Below are positions 27,655 to 36,832 of a stretch of 64,000 nucleotides of DNA, piece after piece. How positions within the stretch are numbered: the stretch's first letter is position 1; each line of letters opens with the position of its first letter. Origin of the DNA: Desulfosarcina widdelii. GTDB taxonomy: Bacteria > Desulfobacterota > Desulfobacteria > Desulfobacterales > Desulfosarcinaceae. The notes under the pieces were generated by a model, which did no database searches, was not told where the DNA came from, and worked only from the letters and a program-made list of their open reading frames with translations. Where the stretch lies: NCBI RefSeq assembly GCF_009688965.1, contig NZ_AP021875.1, forward strand, positions 868,001-932,000. The letters run 5' to 3'. The position numbers were made by a program, and so were the translations under genes.

Positions 27655-28143
27655 TTAGCCCCCTAATAGTATTTCATATTCAATACCTACCTTTTTATAT
27701 CGTGCAAAAACATCATTATACAATGGATCATCTGTATTATAAAATTCGATTGGCATTTCACTGCTTAACTTGGCTTCTCTAAGCAGTTTGTCCTCCTTTT
27801 TAGTTATTGTGGCGAATAGTGTATACCTATCAAGGACTGACTGAATTGTGGGAAGTGTTGTTGTATTATTCTCCGCAAGTTTTTGAAGTTTATGTGTGAT
27901 TACTTTCAGTGGAACAACATGTTCTTTTACAACCAATTTTTGATCTGTTATTTGTTTAGCATTTTTAGATACAATTTCTTTCCAAAAAAGAGCGGTCCAC
28001 TTCGCTCTACCTGTTCTGGTAACATATCCGTTTTTATAACAATAATATTGATCTATAAAACTTCTAAAATGCTGTGTGCGACCGTTATCAAGCTCCAGCT
28101 TAATATGCATTAATTCGATTTGAGTATTTTTTAATTTTGTCAT
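27655..28143 (-). CDS. Moron protein, unknown function
   Basis: A 162-aa basic protein, first gene of the leftward moron block. The segment VVKEHVVPLKVI has a faint HNH-like look, but other HNH residues are not apparent. It ends in GGGGGCTAACC. The 28144-28437 spacer is AT-rich and contains no recognisable gene. Confidence 0.5.
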   Translation of the reverse strand: MTKLKNTQIELMHIKLELDNGRTQHFRSFIDQYYCYKNGYVTRTGRAKWTALFWKEIVSKNAKQITDQKLVVKEHVVPLKVITHKLQKLAENNTTTLPTIQSVLDRYTLFATITKKEDKLLREAKLSSEMPIEFYNTDDPLYNDVFARYKKVGIEYEILLGG

Positions 28144-28437
28144 TTTGAACTTAACTTATTTGTTCATTCGCTACGAAGAAAGACAGGTTCGGCAAAAAAC
28201 GAATGAATCCATTAGAACGGCAGTCATCTATGTTTAACAGGCATCTTAACAGGTTGATTATCATATCCAGCTGATTATTCAACAGAAATCGGAATAGCAT
28301 ACAAAAGTGAGCTATTTTTAAAGGAATTTAGAATACGAATATTTGTAATAAATATCCATGTTATTTCACTGCGAACTAATTACACTCCTGACTTATCGAA
28401 CGGATATTTAACTGCCTTTGCTTAGAAAGGAGATTGA

Positions 28438-28620
28438 ATGAATAGGATTTGCCCTCACGATGACATACACGACAGAATCCGTCGCACGTTGGGATATGTA
28501 CGCGACGGGAATGACGATCACCACAGCGTCTGCATGCTTTGTTGGATGGAAACTGCCAAGTCCGAAAAAGACCTAGATCGATTCCATTCGCCACACGGCG
28601 CTGTCGTCTGCACATTTTAG
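28438..28620 (+). CDS. Small Cys/His protein (Com-like?)
   Basis: A 60-aa protein behind a strong AAAGGAG. Cys and His residues are spaced as CPHDD...CMLCW...H..H, possibly zinc-binding. In Mu a small zinc-finger protein (Com) controls mom translation; similarity here is only in size and Cys content. Confidence 0.55.
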   Translation: MNRICPHDDIHDRIRRTLGYVRDGNDDHHSVCMLCWMETAKSEKDLDRFHSPHGAVVCTF

Positions 28621-28690
28621 TCGATGATGGATACAGGAATTCTTTAACTGTGTAAAAAAAGAGCCTGAATATAGAGGTCATTGAATTGAT

Positions 28691-28912
28691 ATGGGAACCA
28701 AACACACAATAATTGGAAGAAGAAAATATAAAACCGGTATTCCGGTCTTATGCCCGAAGTGCAAGAAGAGAGTCGTTTTTTATGCCACCGGAACCAATCC
28801 TAAAGGTGATGTGAAGATCAACGTCTTCTGCAAAACATGCAATCGTGAAGTGGCAATAGACATGGATTATATTAAAAATACGTTGACTCTGGACGAGTCC
28901 TTTGCTACCTGA
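28691..28912 (+). CDS. Small zinc-ribbon protein
   Basis: A 73-aa protein with CPKCKKR...CKTCNRE forming a treble-clef-like ribbon. It is the last gene before a strong terminator and the late region. Function unknown. Confidence 0.6.
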   Translation: MGTKHTIIGRRKYKTGIPVLCPKCKKRVVFYATGTNPKGDVKINVFCKTCNREVAIDMDYIKNTLTLDESFAT

Positions 28913-28936
28913 AAAATAGCTTCGAGAGCCCTGTGA

Positions 28937-28980
28937 GGCCGGAGAGACTGCAAAAGCAGTCTCTCCGGCCTTTTTTATTT
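28937..28980 (+). terminator. Strong intrinsic terminator before the late genes
   Basis: A perfect 15-bp stem GGCCGGAGAGACTGC/GCAGTCTCTCCGGCC with an AAAA loop is followed by TTTTTT. It separates the early/middle region from the lysis and structural genes. Confidence 0.92.
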
Positions 28981-28991
28981 TGGAGCCGACC

Positions 28992-29498
28992 ATGCAATCT
29001 CTCAATTACGCAGAAAAAATCCGTTTCGAAATGGCCGTAGAAAAAACCCTGGCCCACGAAGGCGGCGACGTCGACGATCCCGCCGATCCAGGAGGCCACA
29101 CAAAGTTCGGGATCTCCAGGAGCGCCTATCCCCACGTGAACATCTCCACACTCACCCGCGAAGATGCCATAGAAATTTACCGGCGGGACTACTGGCTGGC
29201 GCCGAATTTCGATCTGATCGAACCCGAGTGGATCGCCTGCAAGCTGTTCGACCTGGGCGTAAACACAGGCACCGGCCGGGCTACAATGCTGCTCCAAAAG
29301 GCCGTCAACCGTTTCCGGAGGTTCAATGAGAAACTGGTCGTGGACGGCCGCCTGGGACCGAAAACCGCCGAGGCGGTCAACACCTTCCGGCATCCCAAAG
29401 CCCTTCTTATGGCCCTGAAGATCGAGGCCGGCAACCACTATTTTGCCATCGACAACCCGAGATTTCTGGCCGGCTGGCTCAATCGCCTGGCCGAATAG
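28992..29498 (+). CDS. Endolysin, glycoside hydrolase 108 family
   Basis: A 168-aa N-acetylmuramidase. The GH108 catalytic Glu lies in LAHEGG (Glu23), with DPGGHTKFGIS after it. A C-terminal peptidoglycan-binding domain follows (VNRFRRFNEKLVVDGRLGPKT). It degrades the cell wall at lysis. It lacks a signal peptide and would need the adjacent holin. Start at MQSLNYAEK; GGAGCC precedes it. Confidence 0.88.
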   Translation: MQSLNYAEKIRFEMAVEKTLAHEGGDVDDPADPGGHTKFGISRSAYPHVNISTLTREDAIEIYRRDYWLAPNFDLIEPEWIACKLFDLGVNTGTGRATMLLQKAVNRFRRFNEKLVVDGRLGPKTAEAVNTFRHPKALLMALKIEAGNHYFAIDNPRFLAGWLNRLAE

Positions 29499-29507
29499 GA
29501 GGAAGCT

Positions 29508-30041
29508 ATGAGCAATGTTTTTAAGAAAATCGTGGAGGGCGTCAAGATCGTTGCCCCGACGGTCGCCAACCTGGTGGTTCCCGGTTCCGGCACGGTGCTT
29601 GACGGCCTGATGCGGGCGGTGACCGGCGATGGCCCGGAAACTTCCATCGAGGCCGTGGCAGAAAAAATCGCCGCCGATCCCGCGCTGATGGTGCAGCTGC
29701 AGGAAAAGGCGATGGATCACGAGGCCAAGCTGGCCGAGATCGAGGCCCGCAAACTGGAATCCGTCAACGCGACCATGCGGGCGGAAGCCAAAAGCGAAAA
29801 ATGGCCCCAATACACCTGGCGACCGTTCAACGGATTCACCTTCCCCCTGGCCGTGCTGCTGATCTATTTCGCCTTGCCAGCATTCGGAAAAGACGTTCCC
29901 GACGTCCCTCAATGGGTGTGGATGGGCTGGCTCTCCATTCTGGGCGTGGCCACCTGGGACCGGGGCAAAGAAAAGCGCGCCAAAGCCGGCGAGAACAAGC
30001 CCGGATTGATCGCCGGTGCGATTCAGGCGCTACGGGGATAG
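29508..30041 (+). CDS. 3TM-type holin
   Basis: A 177-aa holin of the 3TM family. The N-terminal part is amphipathic (VAPTVANLVVPGSG). A hydrophilic helical region precedes WPQYTWRPFNGFTFPLAVLL and a second membrane segment (WVWMGWLSILGVATW). It permeabilises the inner membrane to release the endolysin encoded directly upstream. Confidence 0.85.
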   Translation: MSNVFKKIVEGVKIVAPTVANLVVPGSGTVLDGLMRAVTGDGPETSIEAVAEKIAADPALMVQLQEKAMDHEAKLAEIEARKLESVNATMRAEAKSEKWPQYTWRPFNGFTFPLAVLLIYFALPAFGKDVPDVPQWVWMGWLSILGVATWDRGKEKRAKAGENKPGLIAGAIQALRG

Positions 30042-30044
30042 TCG

Positions 30045-30503
30045 ATGGATGCAGTCGTTGATTACACGGTCTGGCGGTTCTGGTTCGATGTCGCTCAAAC
30101 CATCGGCGGTATTTTACTCGGCTTTTATGTCTGGTGGGTGAATCGCAAAAAGGCGGCCGAGAAGCGGTTTTCCGGAATCGAAAAACGGATTTCAGAAGTC
30201 GAAGCCAGCCTCAAGGGACTGCCTGCTTTGTGCGGATCGCGCGGCCGTGAAATCGAAACCATGAAACGGGAAGGGAGGGATCTGCAGGTGAAGGTGGCCC
30301 ATATGCCCGACCATGAGGACGTCAAGGCTCTTTCCGGCCGGATCGAACTGCTCAACGGCTCGCTGTCGGAGTTAAACGGCCGGTTGACCGGCATCAATCG
30401 GGCCGTGGATCTGTTGAATCAGCACCACATCAATGGGGGCAATAGCGTGGAGCTGCTTCAGGCACTCGGCAAAATTATCGCTGGCAAGGAGGAAACCCAG
30501 TGA
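30045..30503 (+). CDS. DUF2730 / Mu gp25-like membrane protein
   Basis: A 152-aa protein with an N-terminal transmembrane helix (residues 12-32) and a long coiled coil (FSGIEKRISEVEASLKGL ... ELLNGSLSELNGRL). The size and position, between holin and gp26-like gene, match Mu gp25. Role unknown, possibly in lysis or packaging. Confidence 0.75.
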   Translation: MDAVVDYTVWRFWFDVAQTIGGILLGFYVWWVNRKKAAEKRFSGIEKRISEVEASLKGLPALCGSRGREIETMKREGRDLQVKVAHMPDHEDVKALSGRIELLNGSLSELNGRLTGINRAVDLLNQHHINGGNSVELLQALGKIIAGKEETQ

Positions 30504-30793
30504 ACTTTAAAGAATTGACGCGCAACGATATGCGGCTGGCGATGCTGCGTAGCATCCAGGATGACGGCTATGCGCTTAATGAATCCGTGCTCCAAAGCGT
30601 GCTGAAACTTTACGGTCACAACGTTAGCCGCGACCAGGTCCGTACCCAGATCCGCTGGCTCGAAGAGCAGGGGCTGGTTTCCGTCGAGGATGTATCCGGC
30701 ATTTTGGTGGCCAAATTGACCGGTCGTGGCGTGGATGTCGCCAATGGCAGTGCCGTGGTCGACGGAGTCAAACGCCCCAGGCCCAGAGGCTGA
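30500..30793 (+). CDS. Mu gp26-like winged-helix protein
   Basis: A 97-aa winged-helix protein (SVLKLYGHNVSRDQVRTQIRWLEEQGLVSVE). It matches the small gp26/VpaChn25_0724-type proteins that precede the terminase genes in Mu-like phages. It overlaps the gp25-like stop by 4 bp. Confidence 0.75.
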   Translation: MNFKELTRNDMRLAMLRSIQDDGYALNESVLQSVLKLYGHNVSRDQVRTQIRWLEEQGLVSVEDVSGILVAKLTGRGVDVANGSAVVDGVKRPRPRG

Positions 30794-30795
30794 TC

Positions 30796-31371
30796 ATGCC
30801 GAAAGAGCACCAATCCAGCATTGACCGCCTGCCGGACAATATCCGTGAACGGCTGCAGGATCTTTTGCGCGATCCCCATATCACGCAAAAAGACGCCAGG
30901 GAAAAAATCAACGCCATCCTGGACGAAACGGATCATCCCGAGCGCCTGAGCAAAAGTGCGGTCAACCGTTACTACCAGAAAATGAAGGAGGCCGGCGCCA
31001 AGCTACGCCAGTCCCGCGAAGTCGCAGAAATGTGGATCGGCAAGCTGGGTGCCGCGCCCCAGGGCAAGGTCGGCCACCTGGTCAACGAGATCCTGCGCAC
31101 CCTTTCTTTCGACATGGCCCTGGTGCTCCAGGAAGGCAAACTGGACGAAAAGAGCGCCCCTGCCGTTGTGAAAATGCTCAAGGGACTCTCGCTGACCATG
31201 ATGCGCCTGGAAAAAGCGGCCAGCGAAAATGTCAAACGGGAAGAAGAGATCCGCAAGCGCGCGCTGGAAGAAGCCGCCGACCGGGTGGGGGAAGCCGCCA
31301 CACAGATGGGGCAGGACAAAGAGCAAGCCGATTTCTGGCGTAAAAAAGTCTTGGGCATGGAGGCGCTGTGA
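30796..31371 (+). CDS. DUF3486 / Mu gp27-like (small terminase) protein
   Basis: A 191-aa helical protein of the DUF3486 family (SSIDRLPDNIRERLQDLLRDPHITQ...), which occupies the small-terminase position in Mu-like phages and is thought to recognise DNA for packaging. It overlaps the next start (TGATG). Confidence 0.85.
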   Translation: MPKEHQSSIDRLPDNIRERLQDLLRDPHITQKDAREKINAILDETDHPERLSKSAVNRYYQKMKEAGAKLRQSREVAEMWIGKLGAAPQGKVGHLVNEILRTLSFDMALVLQEGKLDEKSAPAVVKMLKGLSLTMMRLEKAASENVKREEEIRKRALEEAADRVGEAATQMGQDKEQADFWRKKVLGMEAL

Positions 31372-33014
31372 TGAAACTGCCCGGTGACGTCATTCGCGTG
31401 CTGGACCGGGAGGAACTGCCTGCCAGCGTTCGGGATATCCCCGACGATCACGATCCCATGGCCAAGGGCATCCTGATGAAGCACCAGCGCAATTGGGTCT
31501 GGTTGTGCGAGCATCACGATCTTTGCCTGGGAGAAAAGGGCCGCCGCACCGGCATCACCTACGCCACTGCGCTCAACGACACCGTCACCGCATCCAGCAA
31601 CCGTGCCGCCGGCGGGGACAACGTCTATTATGTTGGTGATACCAAGGACAAGGGGTTGGAGTTCATCGGCTATTGCGCGCACATGGCCAAGGTGATGGCC
31701 GCCCGCATGGCCGAGGGCTGGCGCGGCATCGAGGTATTTCTCTTCGAGGATCAACAGCCTGACGGCAGCACAAAGGAGATCCTCTCCTATCGCATCCGCT
31801 TCGCCTCGGGGTTTCAGATCGTGGCCCTGTCCAGCAATCCAGCCAACATCCGGGGACTGCAGGGCATCGTCAATATCGACGAGGCGGCCTTTCACAGGAA
31901 TGTGCAGGCCGTGATCGACGCGGCCCTGGCGTTGATCATCTGGGGCGGCAAGATCCGCATCATCAGCACCCACAACGGCGCCAAGAACCCGTTCAACCAG
32001 CTGGTCCAGGATACCAGGGCCGGATTGTACGCGTTTAAAATCCTGCATGTGTCTTTCGACGACGCCGTTGCCAACGGACTGTATGAGCGGGTTTGCCTGA
32101 TCAAGGGATGGAAGCCCACCGAAGAGGGCAAGCGCCAATGGTACCAGCGCGTACGCGGCGCCTATGGCGCCAACAAGGCGGCCATGCGCGAGGAACTGGA
32201 TGTCATCCCGCGCGAAGGAAGCGGCGTGGCCATCCCCGGCATTCTCATCGAAGCCTGCATGAACGAAGAGCGACCGGTCCTGCGGTTGACCCTGGATCGA
32301 GAATTTGCGCTCAAGGGCGAGGCCTATCGGCGCAGCTGGTGCGAGGCATGGATACGCCAGCATCTGGACCCGGTTCTGGAAACCCTGGACCCCAAACGCG
32401 ATCACTATCTGGGTCAGGACTACGCCCGGCACATGGACCTTGCCGTTACCGCGCCTCTTTCCATCGAGCAGAACCTGACCCGGCGTTGTCCGTTCATGGT
32501 GGAAATGCATGACGTGCCAACCCGCCAGCAGGAGCAGATTCTCTGGCATATCATCGATCATATCCCGAATTTCCGGGCAGCGGCCATGGACGCCACCGGC
32601 AACGGGGCGATCCTGGCCGAATACACCGGCGACCGGTACGGCCGCGATCCCGACCTGGGACCGATCTTCGAGGTCATGCTCAACGATGCCTGGTACCGGG
32701 ATAACATGGGCGCTTTCGTCGATGCCTTCGAGGATCAGACCATCGACCTGGGCCGTGACGCCAATGTGAAAAACGACCTGCGCGCCCTGGAACGCATCGA
32801 CGGCATCGTCAAGCTGCCCCACCTGCGCCATGCCGACATCGTAAACACGGAGATCAAGCGCCATGGCGATGCGGCCGTCGCCCTGGCTCTGGCGCATTTC
32901 GCCAGCCGCCAGGACGTAATCGGGTCCTTTCCGAATGTGATCACCGCCGGCACCCGATCCATGGTCGACCGGACCGCCGGCTTTTACATCCGGCCGCGCA
33001 TGTCGGCTTATTGA
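31371..33014 (+). CDS. Mu gp28-like terminase large subunit
   Basis: A 547-aa packaging motor. The N-terminal ATPase domain shows SRRTG-like GEKGRRTGITYA and Walker B IVNIDEAAFH, and a C-terminal RNase H-like nuclease carries Asp residues in GQDYARHMDLAVTA and AAMDATGNGA. It cuts and translocates phage DNA into proheads. The length matches gp28. Confidence 0.9.
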   Translation: MKLPGDVIRVLDREELPASVRDIPDDHDPMAKGILMKHQRNWVWLCEHHDLCLGEKGRRTGITYATALNDTVTASSNRAAGGDNVYYVGDTKDKGLEFIGYCAHMAKVMAARMAEGWRGIEVFLFEDQQPDGSTKEILSYRIRFASGFQIVALSSNPANIRGLQGIVNIDEAAFHRNVQAVIDAALALIIWGGKIRIISTHNGAKNPFNQLVQDTRAGLYAFKILHVSFDDAVANGLYERVCLIKGWKPTEEGKRQWYQRVRGAYGANKAAMREELDVIPREGSGVAIPGILIEACMNEERPVLRLTLDREFALKGEAYRRSWCEAWIRQHLDPVLETLDPKRDHYLGQDYARHMDLAVTAPLSIEQNLTRRCPFMVEMHDVPTRQQEQILWHIIDHIPNFRAAAMDATGNGAILAEYTGDRYGRDPDLGPIFEVMLNDAWYRDNMGAFVDAFEDQTIDLGRDANVKNDLRALERIDGIVKLPHLRHADIVNTEIKRHGDAAVALALAHFASRQDVIGSFPNVITAGTRSMVDRTAGFYIRPRMSAY

Positions 33015-33021
33015 GGCAATC

Positions 33022-33545
33022 ATGAAACTGTACATCTCGCCAACCGAATCCGTTGAGATCGACGATAACCGTGAAATGCTCACCACGGATATCGCCACTC
33101 GCAGCCGCTCCATGGACTGGTGGGGCATGTTCGGCTATCTGCCCGATCCGGACCCGGTACTGGCCAAACTTGGCCTGGGCCTGGAGGTGTACCGCGAGCT
33201 GCTCTCCGATGCCCATGTCTGGAGCTGCTACGACAGCCGCAAATCCGGCGCCCTTTCCTGCGAGTGGGAGATCCGCGCCGGGGGCGACAGCCCGGCCGAC
33301 AAGCGAGCCCTTAAGATCGCCGAGGAAAGCCTGGCCAATCTGGACATTTACCAGGCCATCATGGAAATGCTCGACGCTCCCTTTTACGGTCTCTCTCCCC
33401 TGGAGATCACCTGGTCCTACAAAGGCCGCCAATGGATGCCTGCAAAACTGGAAGGCAAGCCGCCCGAATGGTTCGTGTTCGACGATGAGAACCGCATGCG
33501 CTTTTTGTCCGCATCCGAGATGATCAACGGCGAACTGTTACCCCA
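33022..33545 (+). pseudogene. Portal protein (Mu gp29-like, DUF935), 5' fragment
   Basis: About 173 N-terminal residues align with DUF935 portals (MDWWGMFGYLPDPDPVLAKL; FYGLSPLEITWSYKGRQW; MRFLSASEMINGELLP). The full protein is about 500 aa. After GELLP the frame runs on to a stop at 33723 with unrelated sequence, because it reads the wrong frame of the downstream gp30-like gene. A deletion has removed the portal's last two thirds. Confidence 0.85.
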
Positions 33546-33898
33546 GCCGAAACCCTCGGCCTCACCATCTGGCCTGGGATGGTTTGGTTCTGCCGGCGGA
33601 CGATCCCTGGTGGAAAACCCACTACCCGCCCAACGGCTGGGGCTGCAAGTGCCGGGTGTTTTCCATCAGCCAGCGCGAGCTGAAGGCCATGGGCAAGTCC
33701 GGTCCGGATCCCGCGCCCGATGACGGCTCATACGTGTGGACGGACAAAAATACCGGCGTGACGGTTACCGTGCCCAACGGCATCGATCCGGGATGGGCAT
33801 ACAACGTGGGCGAGGAGACGGACTGGACGCCGGATTTGTCAAAATACCCGTCCGGCCTGGCCGAACATCTATCAAACGAATTGGAGAAATACGCATGA
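33546..33898 (+). pseudogene. Mu gp30-like head protein, 3' fragment
   Basis: The frame reads HLAWDGLVLPADDPWWKTHY then PPNGWGCKCRVFS, the C-terminal signature of Mu gpF/gp30-type minor head proteins (~400 aa when whole). Homology can be followed back to about 33551; everything upstream is gone. The end overlaps the protease start as ATGA, showing it was once an intact coupled gene. Confidence 0.8.
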
Positions 33899-35025
33899 CT
33901 TCAGCGCAGGGATTCGATGGGTGGGTGGAGATCTGCTTCGGCGGTAAACACTTTGCCATGAACGGAAAGGCATACGACACCGATCCGTTGATCGACAAAG
34001 CCGTGGCGACGTTCGACCCGAATTTTCACGAACCGCCGGCCGTGATCGGCCATCCCAAGCATGACGACCCGGCTTATGGACTGGTGCAGGCGGTCAAAAC
34101 CGAAACCCGCGACGGCAAAAAAGTTCTCCTGGCCAAGTTCAAAAACGTGGAGCCGGAATTCGCCGAAATGGTCAAGGCGGGCCGCTTTCCGAAGCGGTCG
34201 GCAGGGTTTTATCCGGACGGCCGCTTGCGCCACGTCGGTTTTTTGGGCGCCACACCGCCGGCCATCAAGGGACTGAAAAATATCGCATTCGGCGATGGAG
34301 ACAATGCCATTGCCTTCGAATTCGCCGAGCCGGCTCCCTGGACCTGGCAGGCGATTACCAGCGTGTTCCGAAAATTGAGGGAATATTTCATCGAAAAAGA
34401 GGGCGCCGAAAAGGCTGACGCCATCATCCCGGAATGGAACATCCAGGATGTCGACGAAGAAGCCCAGCGGGCCTCTCAACCAACCATAGAGGAGGATTCA
34501 GCCATGAAGTTTTCAGAGTTTTTTAATGTCGTCAATCTTTTCAAAAAGCTTGGCGGCAAGGATGAGGAGATCGACATGATCGTGCCGGCGACCACAGGTC
34601 CCGGCGACGGCGCCAGTTTCAGCGAAGCGGACGTGGAAACGGCCAAAAAACAGGCCGCCGAGGAGGCCGAAGCGCGGGTGCGCGCCGAGTTCGCCGAGTC
34701 CCACAAAACCGAGGCCAAAAAACAGCGCGATGCGGATATCGCCACATGGGTCGAGGGCAAGGTGTCTGCAGGCAGCATCCCTCCGGCCATCCGCGACGGC
34801 GGCCTGGTAGCCTTCATGCAGGGCCTGCCCGACGATGCGATCCAGTTCGCCGAGGGCCAGGAAAAACAGTCCGGTCTGGACTGGTTCAAGGGGTTTCTGG
34901 ACACCCTGGGCGAAAGTCCGCTGTTTGCCGAGATTGCCACCAAGGGCGCGGCCGGCAAGCGCAATACCGAGGCCGAGGCAGAATACAAGCTTGGCAAGGA
35001 GATCGGCGAGCGGGCCAACCGCTAA
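33895..35025 (+). CDS. Mu gp32-like prohead protease/scaffold
   Basis: A 376-aa protein of the Mu protease (I)/scaffold type. The N-terminal half holds the peptidase region (PAVIGHPKHDDPAYGLVQ; KRSAGFYPDGRLRHVGFLG), and the C-terminal half is an Ala/Glu/Lys-rich helical scaffold (ETAKKQAAEEAEARVRAEFAE). An internal GAGGA before ATG 34504 (MKFSEFFNVV) could start the scaffold form separately, as in Mu I/Z. Confidence 0.85.
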   Translation: MTSAQGFDGWVEICFGGKHFAMNGKAYDTDPLIDKAVATFDPNFHEPPAVIGHPKHDDPAYGLVQAVKTETRDGKKVLLAKFKNVEPEFAEMVKAGRFPKRSAGFYPDGRLRHVGFLGATPPAIKGLKNIAFGDGDNAIAFEFAEPAPWTWQAITSVFRKLREYFIEKEGAEKADAIIPEWNIQDVDEEAQRASQPTIEEDSAMKFSEFFNVVNLFKKLGGKDEEIDMIVPATTGPGDGASFSEADVETAKKQAAEEAEARVRAEFAESHKTEAKKQRDADIATWVEGKVSAGSIPPAIRDGGLVAFMQGLPDDAIQFAEGQEKQSGLDWFKGFLDTLGESPLFAEIATKGAAGKRNTEAEAEYKLGKEIGERANR

Positions 35026-35066
35026 ACCGGGCTAACGAAATTTAATTCTCATCAAGGAGGAATGTC

Positions 35067-35432
35067 ATGGAAGTTCAGGATACCGAGGTGGTCAGCCAGC
35101 TTATTGCCGGCGAAACCCACGAAATGAAACCGGTCACCATCGCCAGCGGCGCCGGGGAGCTTGCCCGAGGCACCGTGCTCGGTCTGGTCACGGCCAGCAA
35201 TCAGTACAACCAGCACAATCCGGCCGGATCGGATGGCACGGAAACGGCGCGGGCCATCCTGGTCGGGGATGTCGACGCCACGTCCGAGGATGTTTCCGCT
35301 CTGGCTTACGTCCTGGGCAAATTCAGGACCAGCGATCTGATCTGGCCGGGCGGGATCACCGACACCCAGAAAGAAGCCGCTCTGCTGGATCTGCAAGATC
35401 GCGGCATCCTGGTCGACACCGACTGGTCGTAA
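35067..35432 (+). CDS. Head decoration protein D family
   Basis: A 121-aa protein with decoration-protein features: ARGTVLGLVTASNQYNQHNP, then a D/E-rich ARAILVGDVDATSEDVSALAYVLGKF. It stabilises expanded capsids. It lies between scaffold and capsid genes. AGGAGG precedes the start. Confidence 0.8.
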   Translation: MEVQDTEVVSQLIAGETHEMKPVTIASGAGELARGTVLGLVTASNQYNQHNPAGSDGTETARAILVGDVDATSEDVSALAYVLGKFRTSDLIWPGGITDTQKEAALLDLQDRGILVDTDWS

Positions 35433-35473
35433 CCGGCCGATAGCCAAAACCGTAAACGCAAGGAGAAATTCTC

Positions 35474-36481
35474 ATGGACAACCTGTTTAAGATTCGCACC
35501 CTGACCGCAGCGGTCAACGCCATCAAGGCGCCCATGCGTCGGGTGTACAACCGTCTTTTTGCCGGTTACGAGAACATGCAGCCCTCGGACCGGCTGGCCT
35601 TCGACGTCATCTCCGGAAGCGAGACGCTGCTGGGCAATATTTCCGTATCCGCCCCGGCGACCGTGGATGACAAAACCGGTCGAAAGACCGTCACCCTGAC
35701 CGCCCCGCGCATCGCCAACAAGCGCTTCATCTCCACGGCGGAACTCAATTCCTATCGCAGCTTCGGCGAGGCGGGCGTGGAAATGATGAAAACCCGCATT
35801 GCCCGGGAACAAAAGGACATGCGCGGCAAGCACGACCGCACCCTGGAATTCTGGGCGGTCAACGCCTTAAAGGGCGTCATCTACGATGCGGACATGACCA
35901 CCGTGCTGGTCGATTACAACGTGGCCGCCGGACACACGCCCACCCTGACCGGCACCGACCTGTTCACGGATGCCGACAGCAACCCCATCGCCAAGATCCG
36001 GAGCTGGAAGCAGCTGATCGAGGACGATTGCGGGACCAGCATCGATTCCTGGCTGGCCTATGTCGGCTCGGGGGTGATGGATGCCCTGATCGCCCACGAA
36101 AAGGTCAAGGATTTTCTCAAGCACGACAGCGGCAGCAAGATTGCCGAAAACGGCATCATCGAGCGCCTGGCCGGGGTGGATCTGGATGAGTACAACGGGT
36201 CGTACCTCGACAGCGCCCAGGCCCGCCAGCGGTACATCTCCAATGACGAATTCCTGCTGATCGGGATCTGCGACGAGCTGGTCGACGTGCCCTATGCGCC
36301 GGTGGTCGACGATGCCGCGCCTGGCGGTGTGGGGAATGTCGGCGAAGGCGGCCAGCCGGCCATGTTCTTTTCCAAGTCCTGGACGAAGGAAGATCCGTCC
36401 GGCCGCTGGATCAAGTGCGAATCCCGGCCGCTGCCGGTGCTCAAGCGTCCCGGCGCCGTGGTCAACGCAACGGTGATCTAA
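35474..36481 (+). CDS. Major capsid protein E family
   Basis: A 335-aa major capsid protein of the lambda-gpE type (PF03864-like). Its landmarks are APRIANKRFISTAELN, EQKDMRGKHDRTLEFWAVNALKG and IADEFLLIG-like NDEFLLIGICDEL near the C terminus. A short GC hairpin GGCCGGG/CCCGGCC follows the stop without a T run. Confidence 0.88.
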   Translation: MDNLFKIRTLTAAVNAIKAPMRRVYNRLFAGYENMQPSDRLAFDVISGSETLLGNISVSAPATVDDKTGRKTVTLTAPRIANKRFISTAELNSYRSFGEAGVEMMKTRIAREQKDMRGKHDRTLEFWAVNALKGVIYDADMTTVLVDYNVAAGHTPTLTGTDLFTDADSNPIAKIRSWKQLIEDDCGTSIDSWLAYVGSGVMDALIAHEKVKDFLKHDSGSKIAENGIIERLAGVDLDEYNGSYLDSAQARQRYISNDEFLLIGICDELVDVPYAPVVDDAAPGGVGNVGEGGQPAMFFSKSWTKEDPSGRWIKCESRPLPVLKRPGAVVNATVI

Positions 36482-36529
36482 CGCCAACAAACCGAAAGGC
36501 CGGGGCTCCCGGCCTTCGAGGAGGATTCG

Positions 36530-36829
36530 ATGGACGTTATCGTAAAAGGCAAGCGCAGTATTGATTTCAAAGGCAAGAGCTATCTGCAGGGCCAGACGAT
36601 CCGCAATATGCCGGAAAAAGAGGCCCTGCGGTTGATCGGCAAGGGGCACGTCGAGCGTGCCGTCGATGATGACGGAGTGATCGCCGAGATCAAACCGCCG
36701 GAGAAGATGACCGTTCCGGAACTCAAAAAGCTGCTGGAAAAGCTGGAGGTGGATTATCCTTCCGGTGCGGTTAAAGACGACCTGGTCGACCTGGTCGAAA
36801 AACACACCAGTGAACCGCCGGCGGAGTAA
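36530..36829 (+). CDS. Small head protein with SAP/HeH-like C terminus
   Basis: A 99-aa protein. The C-terminal MTVPELKKLLEKLEVDYPSG...KDDLVDLVEKH resembles SAP/HeH helix-extended-helix motifs that bind nucleic acid. It lies between the capsid and gp36-like genes. Confidence 0.6.
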   Translation: MDVIVKGKRSIDFKGKSYLQGQTIRNMPEKEALRLIGKGHVERAVDDDGVIAEIKPPEKMTVPELKKLLEKLEVDYPSGAVKDDLVDLVEKHTSEPPAE

Positions 36830-36832
36830 CCC

